In this document: piece after piece, positions 1 to 12,112 of the stretch
Position numbering within the stretch: position 1 is the first letter of the stretch
Layout: every line of letters starts with the position of its first letter
Assembly: GCA_036346255.1 (NCBI GenBank)
Contig: CM070623.1
Span: 2,780,033 to 2,844,032 of the forward strand
Direction: 5' to 3'
Source of the DNA: Ampelocalamus luodianensis
Lineage: Eukaryota > Streptophyta > Magnoliopsida > Poales > Poaceae
Length of the DNA: 64,000 bases
Position numbers and translations under genes: made by a program
Notes under the pieces: generated by a model
Database searches by the model: none
Seen by the model: the letters and a program-made list of their open reading frames with translations, nothing else
What the model was told of the DNA's origin: nothing

Positions 1-3000
1 AACTTCTTAAGAGAATATGATAATGCCTCTCTTGTAAATCCAGGTCCTTGAATAAGTCCAGATCCTAGTAAAGGAACAAGTGTCAGCAACCACACAGATC
101 CATCACCTATAACCACATACCTAAAGGTAGCTAAAGATCGCCTACCACAATAGGGTCTGGAACTTCAACATAGGTTCCATGAGGGGCGTTTATTGCAATA
201 AGAGTGGATCCCTGCAATCAATGGGGAACTTGTTCACGTAACTTTATAATTGCAGGAAGAAGAAACAAACATGAGGTCTGAAGAGTTTTAACCTGAAAGC
301 GAGGAATCTTATTGATATCTTCCTTCGATAGATACAACCACCTAGACAGACATATACAAGGACTCAGTTGACTATAGCAACAATAAAATAATTGCAAACA
401 TAAGAGGTGAGAATCTTACTTTCTTTTGTCCTCATCTAACATGAGGGATTGCAGTTTCTCTTGTGCTTCCCTGCAGAACCAGAAACTATTCATCAAAAGG
501 GAGGGGGGAAAGGGGCATCAGGTAATTTTATTACTTTCGTAGAAAGAACTTACATTATTTTATCATCCAACCTGGAATCTTCATCGTAAAGAGACTCAAT
601 TTCTTCCTGCGAAACATCAGAATCCAACAGGAAGTTATAAATAGATAATTAGATGAATTTTACGGAAAAGCGCACGATTAAAATGCTAATGTTCAAATGG
701 AATGACATGCTAACTGTCAGAAAATGGGCATGTTAATTTGCAATGTGTTGCCAATACTGCAAACTTTGAGAAAGCCCTCAAACAAAGAAACTATGTTTAT
801 AGGATAGATTAATGAAATATTTATATTGGGCTTTATGTTTTGTGATTATCTTAGATCTTTGATATATTCATATTGGCTTGAATATTTTGGATGTGTTAAT
901 TTAAGATTGACTAATGGCTTCTTATTTTTACAGGCATAGCCTTGCATGTTGCATCTACTAAATCATTGCTACACACTATCCACAACAGAGAGTAGGAACA
1001 CTTTGCTGCTACACTTACGCTATATGCTATTCAAAATATTGAGTTATAGCCACATTTGTCATTTGATCTGCCCCTGTATAGAGGTGACATCAGAAAACTA
1101 CCAGAAAACAGAAAGCATAGCGGGTTTCAATGGATGCATAAAATAGTACTAAAGCAGCCATGAAAGCTGATTTCGATTTCAATAATTTGTAACAATTATC
1201 CAATATCGTCAGGAACAAATTTTAAGTTAGGCCAAGATACAATTGTCAGAAAATAGCTTTTTTTATCTTGGTTCAATTCAGTATTTTTTTATATATATAA
1301 TTGAAACCACACATGAGAGCACTACTAAAAGGTTCAGTTTAGATCTATACAATTCCTGCTCTGATCCGATCAAGAGTATAACTCTCAGTCTCAGTTCATG
1401 GTTTGATCTACATTATCCGAATTTCAGATTTGTAAACAAAACACAACAGCAGTAAAATGAGCAAGGAAATCTCCCTCTGTTAATACAGAAAAGGGAAAGC
1501 CACTCATAAATTCCAATAGTGCATGCATAGTGTACCGATATATCGCATGAATATAGCCAAAACATATACAGGAAACATAAATTGAAGATCATACAGTTCA
1601 GCAGTGTAGTGTACCTTCAACACAGAAGTTTGGCGTTCCATCTCCTTAGGCTTTGACATGTCAAACCCCCTTTCAATGTAATTATTTCATCAGTAAAAAA
1701 GCTAAAATAACTGGGGGAAAGCATTAAGAAACAGGTGGCACTTACTTCCAACTAATCATATTCTTCAGTTTCTTTTCAATTAAATCTACACCCTCCAGAA
1801 CATTTGTTATGTCATATATCCTCCTCTTTTGTACCTACAGAAATTGATAAAATTACAAGACATCAAGGCACTTCACTCCAGAGTGAAAAAAGATCGAACA
1901 ACTGAGGAGAGTGCAAAGCATTTTTTTTCTTTTGTTATACTAAACCAGACCTCCAATGTCTCAGCTGCTTTATTTAAATCAAGGGTTCCGTCTTCTGCTC
2001 TTTCAAGCAGATTGATAAATTTCTTTGTCAGCAGACCTGAAAACAAGAAAATAATTAATAACAAACATGCGGCGTCTTTTCTTTGGGAGAAACATAGCAT
2101 ACTTTACCTAGCGAACTGTCATAGCGGCAGTTGTTTGACGAAAATAAAGAAGGCCCAGCATCTCCTGAAAGGAAAATTGGAGCCATCAGTTGTAAGCAAA
2201 ATCAGTAAATGACCATTAAATTAACCAATCTGGTTCGAATTACGAATTGGAACATTTGCCATTAAATGATCAAAGTAATGCACATTGTGTAAACTGAATA
2301 AAACATAAGCGCACCTTCAGTTGCTCCATGACTATCTGGCATATGTAGGGTGTGTTTAGAACCCTTTAGTTTTCTCGGCCGCTTGATACCTTTTACTAGT
2401 CCAGTGGTACTGTCCTTATGATGCCCTTGCTCAGTCTCTCCCTTGCTGACTTCAGATTGGACATTTTCTCTTTCATTTTTCTGCTCATTGTCCTAAAACA
2501 CGTGGAGCAGTTACAAGAAGGTATTGTCAATAATCATACTAGAATAATACAGTAACAGAGCGTAACAAATTACCCAACCATCTTGGAATGTTAGGTTGTT
2601 TCTGAAGATCAATTATAACATCCATGGGCCTTGAAACGGTATACTAAGTCAAAAAATGATTTAAAAAGAGAGAAGAATCAAAGCAATTTCTGCAGATACA
2701 AAACCCTCATTCCAAAGAGTGACCACGATATTAGGTTAAGCAGATAAATATATTGTGAACGAGAGTTGTCAGATTTTTCAAATGAAGGGTGGGCATAACC
2801 TTGCACAGTTGCACTATAAACTCCTAGTACCAGGAAGTCTCATAAGGCCTTACTGAAGGTCCTAAAACCTCAGCCGTAAAGTATATATGCAAATGGTCTA
2901 AATTCAAGCACATCATAAATAATAACTGCCTATATATACTCATACTGAACATGTTGCAATGACCTGTTCTAAGCTGATGACATAGATAAGCTTTATGCAA

Positions 3001-4019
3001 AAGTAAGTGAGTATGCATATAAACTAATGTTCACCCACACACAATTGCTTTGTAAAGTAAGCTTTACCCAAGATGCTTCCTCGCAAACACAACAACTCAA
3101 TTAGATGGCGATTTGATGTTTACTGTCCACAGCACATGTTTGTTTGAACATGGCAATTGGCAAGCACCGAACAGAGCTCAATCTAGAACGGGCTTTTTCA
3201 GAAAGTACACATATTGGTCTTATAGCTACCGATTGAAACATAACATTGTTGCCCTTACTCCTGGAAGGGTTTATTGAACACATCACCATTACCACAGGAC
3301 CATTGGAACCCACTATCAGCCAATGAGCTCAATAAATTCAGCCATTGTTCGCCAAAAACTCTTCCTCCCCAACACAGCTAGCTCACAGTCCCTCGTTGAG
3401 TCTACCAATCCATGGCGTCCAAACTTAAATGATCCAATGTGGTGATCGAACACTAGAACCCACCACAATTTCCAGAGCAGACAACAAGCTATCACCACAA
3501 TTAGCTACTGAATTACTAAAACAACAACGAAAAAGGAAAAAGCAAGAGAAAAAAAAAAAAGAGAAGCGAAACATGTAGACATTTTCATTGACTCACCGGC
3601 GCCTTGGTCTTCGGTCTCCCCCTCCCCACCGCTTTTAGAGTCGGAGGCGGCGCCGCAGCGGCCGCGGGCGACGGCGGGGGCAGTCGAGGAGGCGGCTGCG
3701 CGGAGGCGGCGGGAGCAGGAGCAGGAGGGGGCGGTCGAGGAGGCGCGACGGCAGCGGCAGGGCCAGCAGGAGCAGGAGGAGGAGGCATCGGGGGTCTAGC
3801 GGCTGCGGCGCGGGGCCCGGGGGGCCGAGGGGTGTAGATGGGGATGGGCGACGGGGCGCGGAAGAAGTGGACCTGAGCTGTCGCGGGAGGCGCCGGGGCG
3901 CGCGGCGGGTGGTGAGGCGGCGGGACGGGGCGGCGGAGGAAGACCTGCGGCGCGGGCGGGGGCGGCGGGGTGGGGGACGGGCGTGGGAGGGGGAGGGGGA
4001 GGCTCGAGGATCCGTCCAT
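1..4019 (-). CDS. E2F: E2F family transcription factor, 5' eleven exons, truncated at window edge
   Basis: E2F proteins bind TTTSSCGS sites with a DP partner and control S-phase genes in the nucleus. Minus-strand exons by splice sites and phase: 4019-3597, 2492-2315, 2164-2108, 2036-1951, 1834-1746, 1669-1615, 606-554, 470-420, 341-293, 211-146 and 64 to the edge; together 390 codons, every junction in frame. Exon 1 is a Pro/Ala-rich tail starting MDGSSS. Exons 3-6 encode the winged-helix DNA-binding domain, including GLLTKKFINLL, the LNKAAETLEV helix and the diagnostic RRIYDITNVLEG. Exons 6-8 form the leucine-zipper-like dimerisation region, and exons 9-11 the marked box (KEDINKIPRFQ, IAINAPHGT, HYHILLRS). 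The C-terminal activation and RB-binding part is off-window. The usual RWKG after the DNA-binding helix reads SWKG here. Family assignment is firm; which paralogue it is cannot be told. Confidence 0.93.
2493..3596 (-). other. E2F intron 1
   Basis: A 1.1-kb intron lies between the GC-rich first exon and exon 2, with GTGAGT donor at 3596 and a TTTTAG acceptor ending at 2493. It is AT-rich. Short open frames in it have no recognisable domain and are interrupted; nothing else was seen. Confidence 0.8.
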
Positions 4020-6012
4020 GGCGGTGGGAGGGAGGCGCGGGCAAAGTAGGGTTCTGCCCGCCGCGTTGGGAGGGAGGGAAGCGAAGCGGAGGAAGCTTTG
4101 GGGGGAGAAGAGAGGGAAAACAACTCAACAACCTCCTAGTCCTGGTACTACTAGGAGCGTCCCTTCTCTCTCTACTATTTCTGTGTGTTTTCCGCGTGGG
4201 TTTCTTGGGTTTTTTTTTTTATCGAGGCTCTCCCGTTTACGATTTGGGTACGTATTTATTTTTGGGATTATTTTGTATATAAGAATTGGTTCACGGATAT
4301 AATTATATGAGCTGGCACACGGACATGCTAATCTCGGAGGAGGTGAGGTCCACATGGCATTGCCCGTTCAAAACCGTGCCGGTAGTCATCCGGTTCGTTA
4401 GCAACAGCAGAATGTGAGCTGGGAACGTGTATTCACCGCGAGTATTCACATGATATTATCGTTGGAAACCACCTACTTTATTTGAGGGGTGGACTAATAA
4501 TGAAATCAACGGCTGAGGTGAGTGTCCAACTTTCGGCCAAGTCGAGCCACAACTCATTCGATTATCACGTATCATGGTATAACCTGGATGCCAAAATAAT
4601 ATCTATTTTTGAAACGAGGTGGCTACAAGTAACAATAAGCAGAAGGAATGTTTTCTCCTGACGAGGAAGAGAAGAAGACTGTTGTGCCAATTAATCTGTG
4701 CCAGGTGCTTTGGATTAGGAGTAAATCACGGTATGCCACGAATGGATCACCATACATTACTACGTGGCATTAGCAATAACCAGGGCGAGGGAAGAAGAAA
4801 AAATAAATCATTCCTATCCTGTTGAGCTGCTGTTCCAGAGGATCAAGCGCAGCGAAGCCGCCGAGCTGTACGGACGTAGCCGCCTCGGCGTTCGCCTGGT
4901 GCCTTCACCGCATCGGATCCTAGTATGCCAGGGGTTTCATCGGTGGACCCTAGTGGCTGGTGCGTGGGCCCATCAGCTCTACGAGCCCATCAGTTCACGT
5001 AGGCCAGGTCTAGGTACGCGCTGACGAGAAAGCGGGAAGGAGCCTGCCCAGGTCGCACTCGCCTATGTTGCAACCCACCAAAAGCATGGCCCCACAAGTC
5101 ATTAAGGTATGAGTGGCCAACGAGACGTCTGGGCCCACGTGACATAGGCGACATGCATGCACGCGCGCGCGCGCGACGACAACGGCAACGCCCGCGCCTT
5201 TTGGCTCCGAAATTAAACGGTGCGCGCCTCCCTCACGTGACCGGCGCATGCTACTTCCTCTCTCTCTCTCTCAGGCTATTGGAGCAACCGAGATGAAGTG
5301 CAACTTCAGCAGTCATACTAAGGACCGTTTGATCAAGAAACAACGACCCAGATGTTCCAACGTTCCATGAGTACTGTTTAAGGAGCACTGTAGCGAATAT
5401 GTCCTGTATCTGCAGCTGTAGGTGAGCACTGTAGCACCGGTGTGAGTCGCTGGTTAAGGTCCAACGGTGGCGGTGCCTTGCAGCTGCTAAAGTTGCGGCT
5501 GCAGTTCAAACTGCACAGGAACCCTTTTTAGATTAACGAGCTTAGTGGCCACCAGGTTCAATCAGGCTTGGGACCCGAATCCTCTGTAGTAAACGTAGAT
5601 TATACTGTGTAAACAGTGTTTTTGTGTTATATGAACAGTGCTCCGTGTGTAGTACTGTAGCAACAGTTGAGAAGTTCTGCAACAATTTTACTGTAGTGAA
5701 ATGTGTAGAGATTATTCTCAACCTTCGCTTTTCGATCGAACGGCGGAGATCGCTCTTAATTCCTATGCACTGTAGCATGTTTGCATGAGAGCAGTAATAT
5801 GGAGGATCCAACCAGGACAAGATGGTGAGGATATGAGCTGCTAAATTTGCACCACGCCATGCCATACATGTACAATGCCAAAAGAAGAAAAAAGTTCCTG
5901 CTAAGTCCTTGAAGTTGAATCAAAATCTGGATAATACTCGCTCGGTGTTGTTGGGACTAACTGAGCCACCGAACCGAACTAGAGCAGCTCAGGTAGCTTG
6001 GTAAACCAACCA
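4020..6012. other. E2F upstream region and intergenic DNA, no gene seen
   Basis: The first 120 bases upstream of the E2F start are GC-rich, as expected for a grass 5' UTR and core promoter. Beyond it the sequence is mixed. It holds a short alternating CG run near 5161-5176 and a CT run near 5256-5272. The segment around 5320-5540 resembles a decayed small transposon, but no clean terminal repeats were found. No coding exon could be supported on either strand. Confidence 0.5.
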
Positions 6013-6021
6013 GTTTTGAAT
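6013..6021. repeat. Left 9-bp target-site duplication of the Mutator-like element
   Basis: GTTTTGAAT directly precedes the GGGAAAAT terminus and is repeated exactly at 12104-12112 after the opposite terminus. Nine bases is the usual duplication length for Mutator-superfamily transposons. Confidence 0.9.
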
Positions 6022-6179
6022 GGGAAAATCCAGATCATACGCCACTCCTCGGTCTAGCACTTTAGGATTTGTCACTCCTCCCATCATAATTGATCATATT
6101 CCATTGGATTTGTCTAATTTTCTAGCATTTGCCACTTTTTTTCTTGAATTGTCCATTTTGCACCTCCCTTTCTTCCCAT

Positions 6180-6540
6180 ACTTGTCGATACCGTACGGGA
6201 GGTCATATCAGTTTGGTTCTTCAAATGGTACGTTTCGGTACCGGTCCATACCGACGTACCGTTTCGGATTTAATATAATAATACAAGTATATGTATTTAT
6301 AAGTATATATTTGTTTAATTATATGCACACCAAATATCACTTATAGTATTATTCCAAATACATAGCAGTACTATCAAATATAACACATTGTTCAATAGAC
6401 GATATTATCAATTCCACTGGTATGCCCGGTATTGACCGGTATCGAGGCCGGTACGGTACGTAGGGCTATTTTGTACTAGATGGCGGTATGGTATGTACTA
6501 GCCATACCAGCCAGTAGAGGTACGATATTGATAACTATGT
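6180..6540. repeat. Palindrome-rich insertion inside the MULE
   Basis: This block is rich in GGTACCGG, GGTATGG and CGGTACGGTACG motifs in both orientations. Its ends are loosely inverted (GATACCGTAC against GTACGATATT). It could be a small MITE-like element within the MULE arm; no clear target duplication was found. Confidence 0.35.
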
Positions 6541-6766
6541 TTCTTCCTCTTTCTCTTATCTTCTTTCTCCTACCACCATGGCCACCGCTCCAACCCAAAC
6601 TCCAAATCCGCTCGACCTGATGGGCTCATTGCTCTCCTGCCACTCGAATCGTTCCCCTCAGTCTCCTCGTCGCCACCGGCGAAGAGACACTCATCCATGT
6701 CCTCCCACTATGGCAGCGGCATCAGTAAGTCCTCCAAGGCCCCAGCCATAGACGAGCAGCCGTATG

Positions 6767-8340
6767 TGTAAGATCGATGAGGCCGACTAGAGGGGGTGAA
6801 TAGGTGGTTTAAAAAATTCTTTTCACTAACACTGAGTTTTATGCGGAATTGTAAATCAATTCTATTTTGCTCAATTAAAATATAAATCAACTAATCTTTA
6901 CTAAGTACACCAACAAGCTAAAACTAAGACAATAATTACAATTCTAAGAAGATAAGTAAGTAATTTAATTTTACAAATGTAAATTGCAAGAAAGTTTCAA
7001 GAAAACAAACCCACAAGAACGCTTGAACTTTTCCCTATGATGATCGAAAACTTGCCGATTTTCCCTAGTCCACGTTGAGATAAGCCCAAATGAATTGGAC
7101 CGACTCCACAAATTAAGCCAACACCTCGAATCCACTAGTAGTTGCTTTTCCTCCACTCTAGAGATGGCGAGCACCAAGCCACTCACAACCGTCCGGGTCT
7201 TCTCACAACCTTCTTTGAGAAAATCACCGGCGCAACTCTTCCAAGTCGTCTAGGTGTTGGTAAATACAAAAAATAACAAGTCGAAGACACCCACTTGAAC
7301 GCTCAATAGATACTAAATCCAACACCTAACGTAACACATGCACTAGGATTTTGCTTTCTAAGCTCACTAAGTGCAACACATGCACAAAAGAGAGGAGAGC
7401 GCTTACTCTTTACTCAAGGAGGACGAAAATGACACCAACATTCTCCCACAACCGGCCACAAGGGGTATTTATACACCTGCATACGAAAACTAGCCGTTGG
7501 AGGAGAATTTATAGAAAAACATGGATTCTCAGTCTGACCGTCAACCAATGGCCGGTCAGACCGCTCTAGCTCCAACGGCTATAAAAACTAGCCATTGGAC
7601 ACTCAACCAGATTGACCACCCTCACAATGGCCAGTCAGACCAGACCAAGGTTGGTCAGACCGTCAGGGGGCGGTCAGACCGCTCCACAAAGGAGTCAAGT
7701 TGATGGGAAAACACCCCTCTATGGAAAAAACAAACCAATGGACTTTGACCATGGGGCTAGTCAGACCAGCCAACATATGGCAGCCAGACAGGGTCCCACT
7801 AGTTAGACCAGTCGCCACTTGTGGTCAAACCACCAGGTCAATTAGACCAGCACTTAGCCTGGTCAAACCCAAGGTGGGCCGGTCAGACCTCCCAAAGGGT
7901 GTGGTCAGACCGCCAGAGATTTGGAAAACATATTTTCAATATCGCTTCAACTCAATTATGCAAAATACATTTGCTAATTGATGCGCGATGTAAATAAGGG
8001 ATGAAAGCGAGATTATCAACAAGTTGCAAAACACATTTACCGACTTTTAGAATGATGTCACAAGGAATTTTGTACATGGACTTAAACCATTGGTAAAACA
8101 CATTTGCAAACTAAAGTCACATGCTACAAGAATTATATATGAGCATTAACTATTTACAAAACACATTCATAAATATCGGCAACATGCTAAAGAGAGCTAG
8201 AGCAAGCACTAAGAGCTATTAACACATGTCACACACAAACTACTAGTCAAGACCCCTCTTAATAGTACGGCAACCTATACTAACAATCCAGTCTCCATAC
8301 CAAACAGCGAGACCGGTAAAAGCCTACACATTAAGGAGTT
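6767..8340 (-). mobile_element. Copia-type LTR fragment in reverse orientation
   Basis: Starting at TGTAAGATCG, this stretch is an inverted, diverged copy of the 3' part of the LTR at 9022-11593. Shared landmarks in opposite orientation are the GGTGAATAGG tract near the end, the segment around 7010-7200, and the stretch near 8225-8335 matching 10470-10570. It lacks the 5' part of the LTR. It also contains a cluster of GGTCAGACC motifs that is absent from the right copy. Confidence 0.75.
7525..7920. repeat. Cluster of GGTCAGACC half-palindromic motifs
   Basis: About a dozen copies of GGTCAGACC or close variants (GTCAGACCG, GGTCAAACC) occur in roughly 400 bases, spaced irregularly by 15-45 bp. 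They lie inside the inverted LTR fragment. Spacers are not of constant size and the motif is too short for a CRISPR array. Confidence 0.8.
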
Positions 8341-8608
8341 TTAGCTATATTTTTTGTGCTCAACATAATTTCAAATGCACATGTCTCTTTGGTTGTTGAG
8401 AAAATGAGCATAGTATCTTCATAAAAAAAATGTTTCTTGGGAAGATTTTAAGAGTGGGCTTATTTGAATGTGTTCCAAATATCATTTCCTTTAGTTAACT
8501 TTAAATATGGCCTTATTTCAAGTTATTTTGCTATTTTTGGCTATAAATGAGAGTTTGTGGCTTATTTTGGTTTTCTTCACAATTCTTGAAACCAAAACCT
8601 CCTATTGG

Positions 8609-8675
<67 letters not shown>

Positions 8676-9021
8676 TACTTTTGTGTGAGGCTCATTGTTT
8701 TGTAAAGATTCTATTTTTGGCTTAGCTTTATTTTGGATTTTTGGTGATTAATGCCGAAGGGGGAGAATTTTTGTGAGCTATGATAAATCCACATTTGAAT
8801 CATTGATATATTCTATTATGATTTCACCTTATTTCATGCATATCTTGAAGAGGAGTGTGCACAAGCATGTCATTCTCATATGCATAATGCTTGAAGCTTT
8901 AAATTGCGTAGTGACATGCATGAATATAGTTCAATAGCTTAAATTCTTATTTTATGTTGATTTATATCCAAATATTGCTATTGATAGAGAATTTATCATC
9001 AATCACCAAAAAGGGGGAGAT
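8341..9021 (+). mobile_element. 3' internal remnant and polypurine tract of a Copia retrotransposon
   Basis: AT-rich internal sequence precedes AAAAAGGGGGAGAT at about 9008-9021, a polypurine tract typical of SIRE-type Copia elements, immediately before the TG start of the LTR at 9022. A second purine tract, GAAGGGGGAGAA, lies at about 8755. No coding domain of the polyprotein survives. An (AT)n microsatellite interrupts the region at 8611-8671. Confidence 0.7.
8611..8671. repeat. (AT)n microsatellite
   Basis: About 30 uninterrupted AT dinucleotides are directly visible. The Ile-Tyr open frame across it is an artefact. Confidence 0.97.
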
Positions 9022-11593
9022 TGAAGAATCTAGACCCGCCATTATGAGTTGATAGAGTATTTTGGTGATTAATGACAAATCTAAATATGAGACTAACTCG
9101 TTTGTCAACTATGATATTATTTAGTCTCATTTGGATGAAAATATGAAAATCATAGAGGTATGCATTCAACAACATATTCCTATATCTTGTTGCATTCATC
9201 GGATCCAAAATATAAGTTGAACTCCACTAAAAGTTTAACTTGCATATGTGTATATGTTTTTATTACACATTCGTGTATGCACACATTTAGGGAGAGTCTA
9301 CTCTATGTTTTGTGGCTTTATTAGTATTGATTCATATTTTTTATCCACTTATATTGGAGATCTCTACTTTGAAACATATCCTTTGAGTATATAAAACTTA
9401 TGTAATTCATATATACTCATATTGCTTTATATCCAATTATTTACAATTGTGTTATGGGACTAATATGTGTGCTAAGATGTTTTAAAGGCTTAGTCTTGGA
9501 TTATAGATAATGACATGAAAATGGCAATGCAAAGACAATAGAGGAATCAAGGCTAGTAGCTTGAGGATCTGTTTTTTGTGCCATCTTGATCAACTAGAAG
9601 TCATGTATTGCATTTTGATTTGCTTCTGAAAAACTGTTCAGCAAAATTGGTACGACCGTATTTGATGAGCGGTATTACCGCAAGTCGGTAGTACCAAAAT
9701 CTACATTGTGGTATGTATTTTCCAGAGAGCTTGTTTTTGGAAGTTTTTCTTGAATTCCCAAAATCGGTATGACCGCATTTGATTAGCTGTATTACTGCAA
9801 GTCGGTAATACCGAAATCTAGTTGGCGGTATGTATTTTCCAGTGAACATGTTTTAGGAGTTTTGTTCTCACTTGAAAAACGGTATGACCGTAATTCTTGA
9901 GTGGTACTACCGGAGTGCGGTAGTACCAGGATTTACATGGCGGTACGTTATTTCCAGAAGGGTGTTTTAATGTGTTTCTTGATCCTCTGAAAATCGGTAG
10001 TTCCGTTCTAGCCAAGCGGTACGACCGTTGTGCGATAGTACCAGTTTGTAGTTGGCAGTGGTACCGTACTTGACAGTAATGGTCAGTTCATAAGCATTTA
10101 TACAAGTATATCTTGGTAATTAATGTAAATCACATTGTGGGACTAATATTTTCCATGAGTTGGATGAATAGGTTATGTTCCATGATGATGGAGACTTTGG
10201 ATGACATACTGAGTTGATCGTCATCAAGTCAAGGTTCAAGAAGAGGATGCATCATGTGTTGATGCATATCAAGATCTCAAAGATGAGTTGATCACCAAGT
10301 CAAGAAAAGACTCATCATGTGTTAATGGAGAGCACGTGAAGGATGCATCATGGGTTGATGCATATCAAGATAATGACCTAGATTTAAAGTGAAGATGTGC
10401 ATCATCAAACTTCAAGAGGATGCTCAAGGTAAAGGTATAACTAGCTAAGGCTAAGGATGTGTTCCTAGTCTTTTACCGGTCTCGGTGTTTGGTGAAAAGA
10501 TCGGATTGCTAGCATAGGTTGCCGTACTATTAAGAGGGGTCTTGTCTAGTAGCTTGAGTCACATCATGTGTTGATAGCTCAATCTCGCTTGCTCTAGCTC
10601 TCCGTGGCATGATGCTATTATTTGCGAATGTGTTTTACAAATAGTTAAGGCTCAAGCATATGATTCTTGTAGCATATGACTATACTTTGTAAATGTGTTT
10701 TGCAAATAGTTGAAGTCCATGTACCTACTCCTTATGGCATGATCTAAGTTTGCAAATGTGTTTAGCAAATTATTGGGATTCATGTATTTTTCCTTGGCAT
10801 GGTCTAAGATTGTTTGTTGCTATTTCCTTGGCCGGTTGTGAGACTATCTTTGGCATTCCAATTCATTCCCTTGAGCTAGTATGAGCTTCTTCTCTCAATT
10901 GTGCATGTGTTGCACCTTGTGAGTAAGGAAAGATGTTCTAGTTGCATGTGTTACAACTAGAATTGGATTGAGCATCCAATTGTGCATGTGTTGCACTTAG
11001 TGAGAGTCAAGCAAGATGCTTGGTTTATTACTCTTGGTGTTTGCTGACACTTAGACGGTGTGGAGGCGTCGTAGTCCGGTGATTTTCTCAAGAAGCTTGT
11101 GAGAAGGCCCAGCGTGTTGTGAGTAGTTTGGTGCTCGCCATCTCCTGAGTGGAGGAGAGCAACCCGGAGTGGATTGAGGTGTTGGTTCAAATTGTGAGCC
11201 GGTCCAATTCGTTTGAGCTTACCTCGGAGGTGTTGGCTTAATTTGTTGAGCCGGTCTAATTTGTTTGGGCTTACCTCAACACGAATTAGGGGAGACCGAA
11301 AAGTCTCGGAACACCACGATAAAACATCCTTGTGTCATTATTTTTTGTTCTCTTGTGTTTTACTTTGTGCAATTTACATTTCTAGAATTATATTACTTAT
11401 ATGTCTTTGTATGTTTGCTATCATTGTTAATAGTCTAAGCTTGTTGGTGCACATAGTCAAAACTAGTTGATTTAGGTTTTAATTGTGCAAAACTGAATTG
11501 ATTTACGCTTCCGCATTATAAACTCGATTTTAGCCAAAGAAAATTTAAAACCACCTATTCACCCCTCCTCTAGTCGGCCTCCTCGATCTTACA
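9022..11593 (+). mobile_element. Copia-type 3' LTR, about 2.57 kb
   Basis: The LTR starts TGAAGAATC just after a polypurine tract and ends CGATCTTACA, giving the canonical TG...CA limits. It contains four copies of a repeat rich in palindromic CGGTANNACCG motifs (9640-10080). Its 3' third is matched in inverse orientation at 6767-8340. No 5-bp duplication links the outer flanks GTATG and AGCGG, so the present arrangement is not a simple insertion. Confidence 0.75.
9640..10080. repeat. Four tandem, diverged repeats with CGGTA-TACCG palindromes
   Basis: Units of roughly 110-120 bp each carry the series GGTA-GACCG, GCGGTA-TTACCG, GTCGGTAGTACC and a GGCGGTATGTATTTTCC end. Later units are increasingly diverged. 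They lie in the 5' half of the LTR. Confidence 0.8.
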
Positions 11594-12103
11594 AGCGGCA
11601 TTCTCTGGATCTCGATGACAATGATGCGGTGGAGGGAGGAGGGGGTGGAAGGTGAGGTGGAGCTGTGATGGTTGTGCAAGGCTAAGCAGCAGCAGAGGTG
11701 AGGGGGATGGCGATGAGGCTAATGGAGGTAGGTGGCGACGCTAGGAGTGGAGTAGGGGAAGGATTTGAGCGACGATAGGGAAGAATGCAGGCAGTAGATG
11801 CGGTGGAGGGATGAATGCGTTGGCGACGGGCGGCCGCTGGCGAGCTTGCCCAGCCTCACCGACAGTGGAGCAGAAGAAGGGGGAGGAGAGCAAAACAAGG
11901 GCAGGGAAGAAAGATGACGGTGGGTGGCCATGACCAGTGAGGGAGGAAGAGAGGAGCTGAAGCCGAAGGGGGCGGGGCAAAATCGTCCATAGTGACAAAT
12001 GCTAGAGAATTAGACGAATCCAATAGCAAATAATCAATTACGACAGGAACGGTGGCAAATCCTAGAGTGCCAAACTGAGGGGTAGCATACGACCAATTTT
12101 CCC

Positions 12104-12112
12104 GTTTTGAAT
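12104..12112. repeat. Right 9-bp target-site duplication of the MULE
   Basis: GTTTTGAAT, identical to 6013-6021, follows the right terminus directly. Confidence 0.9.

Larger units (their letters stand above)
6022..12103. mobile_element. Mutator-like element (MULE), non-autonomous, with nested retrotransposon
   Basis: The terminal inverted repeats are about 112 bp: left 6022-6135, right 11992-12103. Both begin GGGAAAAT from the outside and stay alignable to the motif TTTGYCAC. Perfect 9-bp direct repeats flank them. Own sequence is about 6136-6766 and 11594-11991. The rest, 6767-11593, is a later LTR-retrotransposon insertion, so the element was originally about 1.25 kb. No transposase was found, so it depends on an enzyme in trans. 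The left inner part contains a GC-rich stretch near 6570-6766 and the right inner part another near 11600-11980; these may be halves of a captured host fragment, but I could not name one. Confidence 0.88.

Noticed and set aside
1829..2212. 127-codon plus-strand open frame
   Set aside because: It lies antisense over E2F exons 3-4 and their introns and crosses clear minus-strand splice sites.
4030..4050. Possible E2F self-binding site in the E2F promoter
   Set aside because: The minus-strand TTTGCCCGC has one base too many for TTTSSCGS, so autoregulation is not supported.
3604..4123. Several long Gly/Arg/Pro-rich open frames on both strands over E2F exon 1
   Set aside because: They are out-of-frame shadows of GC-rich coding sequence; only the frame starting at 4019 splices in phase to the E2F domain.
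7525..7920. Possible CRISPR array from repeated GGTCAGACC
   Set aside because: The motif is only 9-10 bp, spacing is irregular, and the setting is a plant LTR.
8507..8725. Ile-Tyr repeat open frame
   Set aside because: It is translation of an (AT)n microsatellite; the same applies to the frames across 35893-35942 and 37039-37096.
6767..11593. Treating this unit as a DNA transposon with long terminal inverted repeats
   Set aside because: TG...CA ends, a SIRE-type polypurine tract just before 9022 and an LTR-sized repeat fit retrotransposon LTRs better, and no target duplication flanks it.
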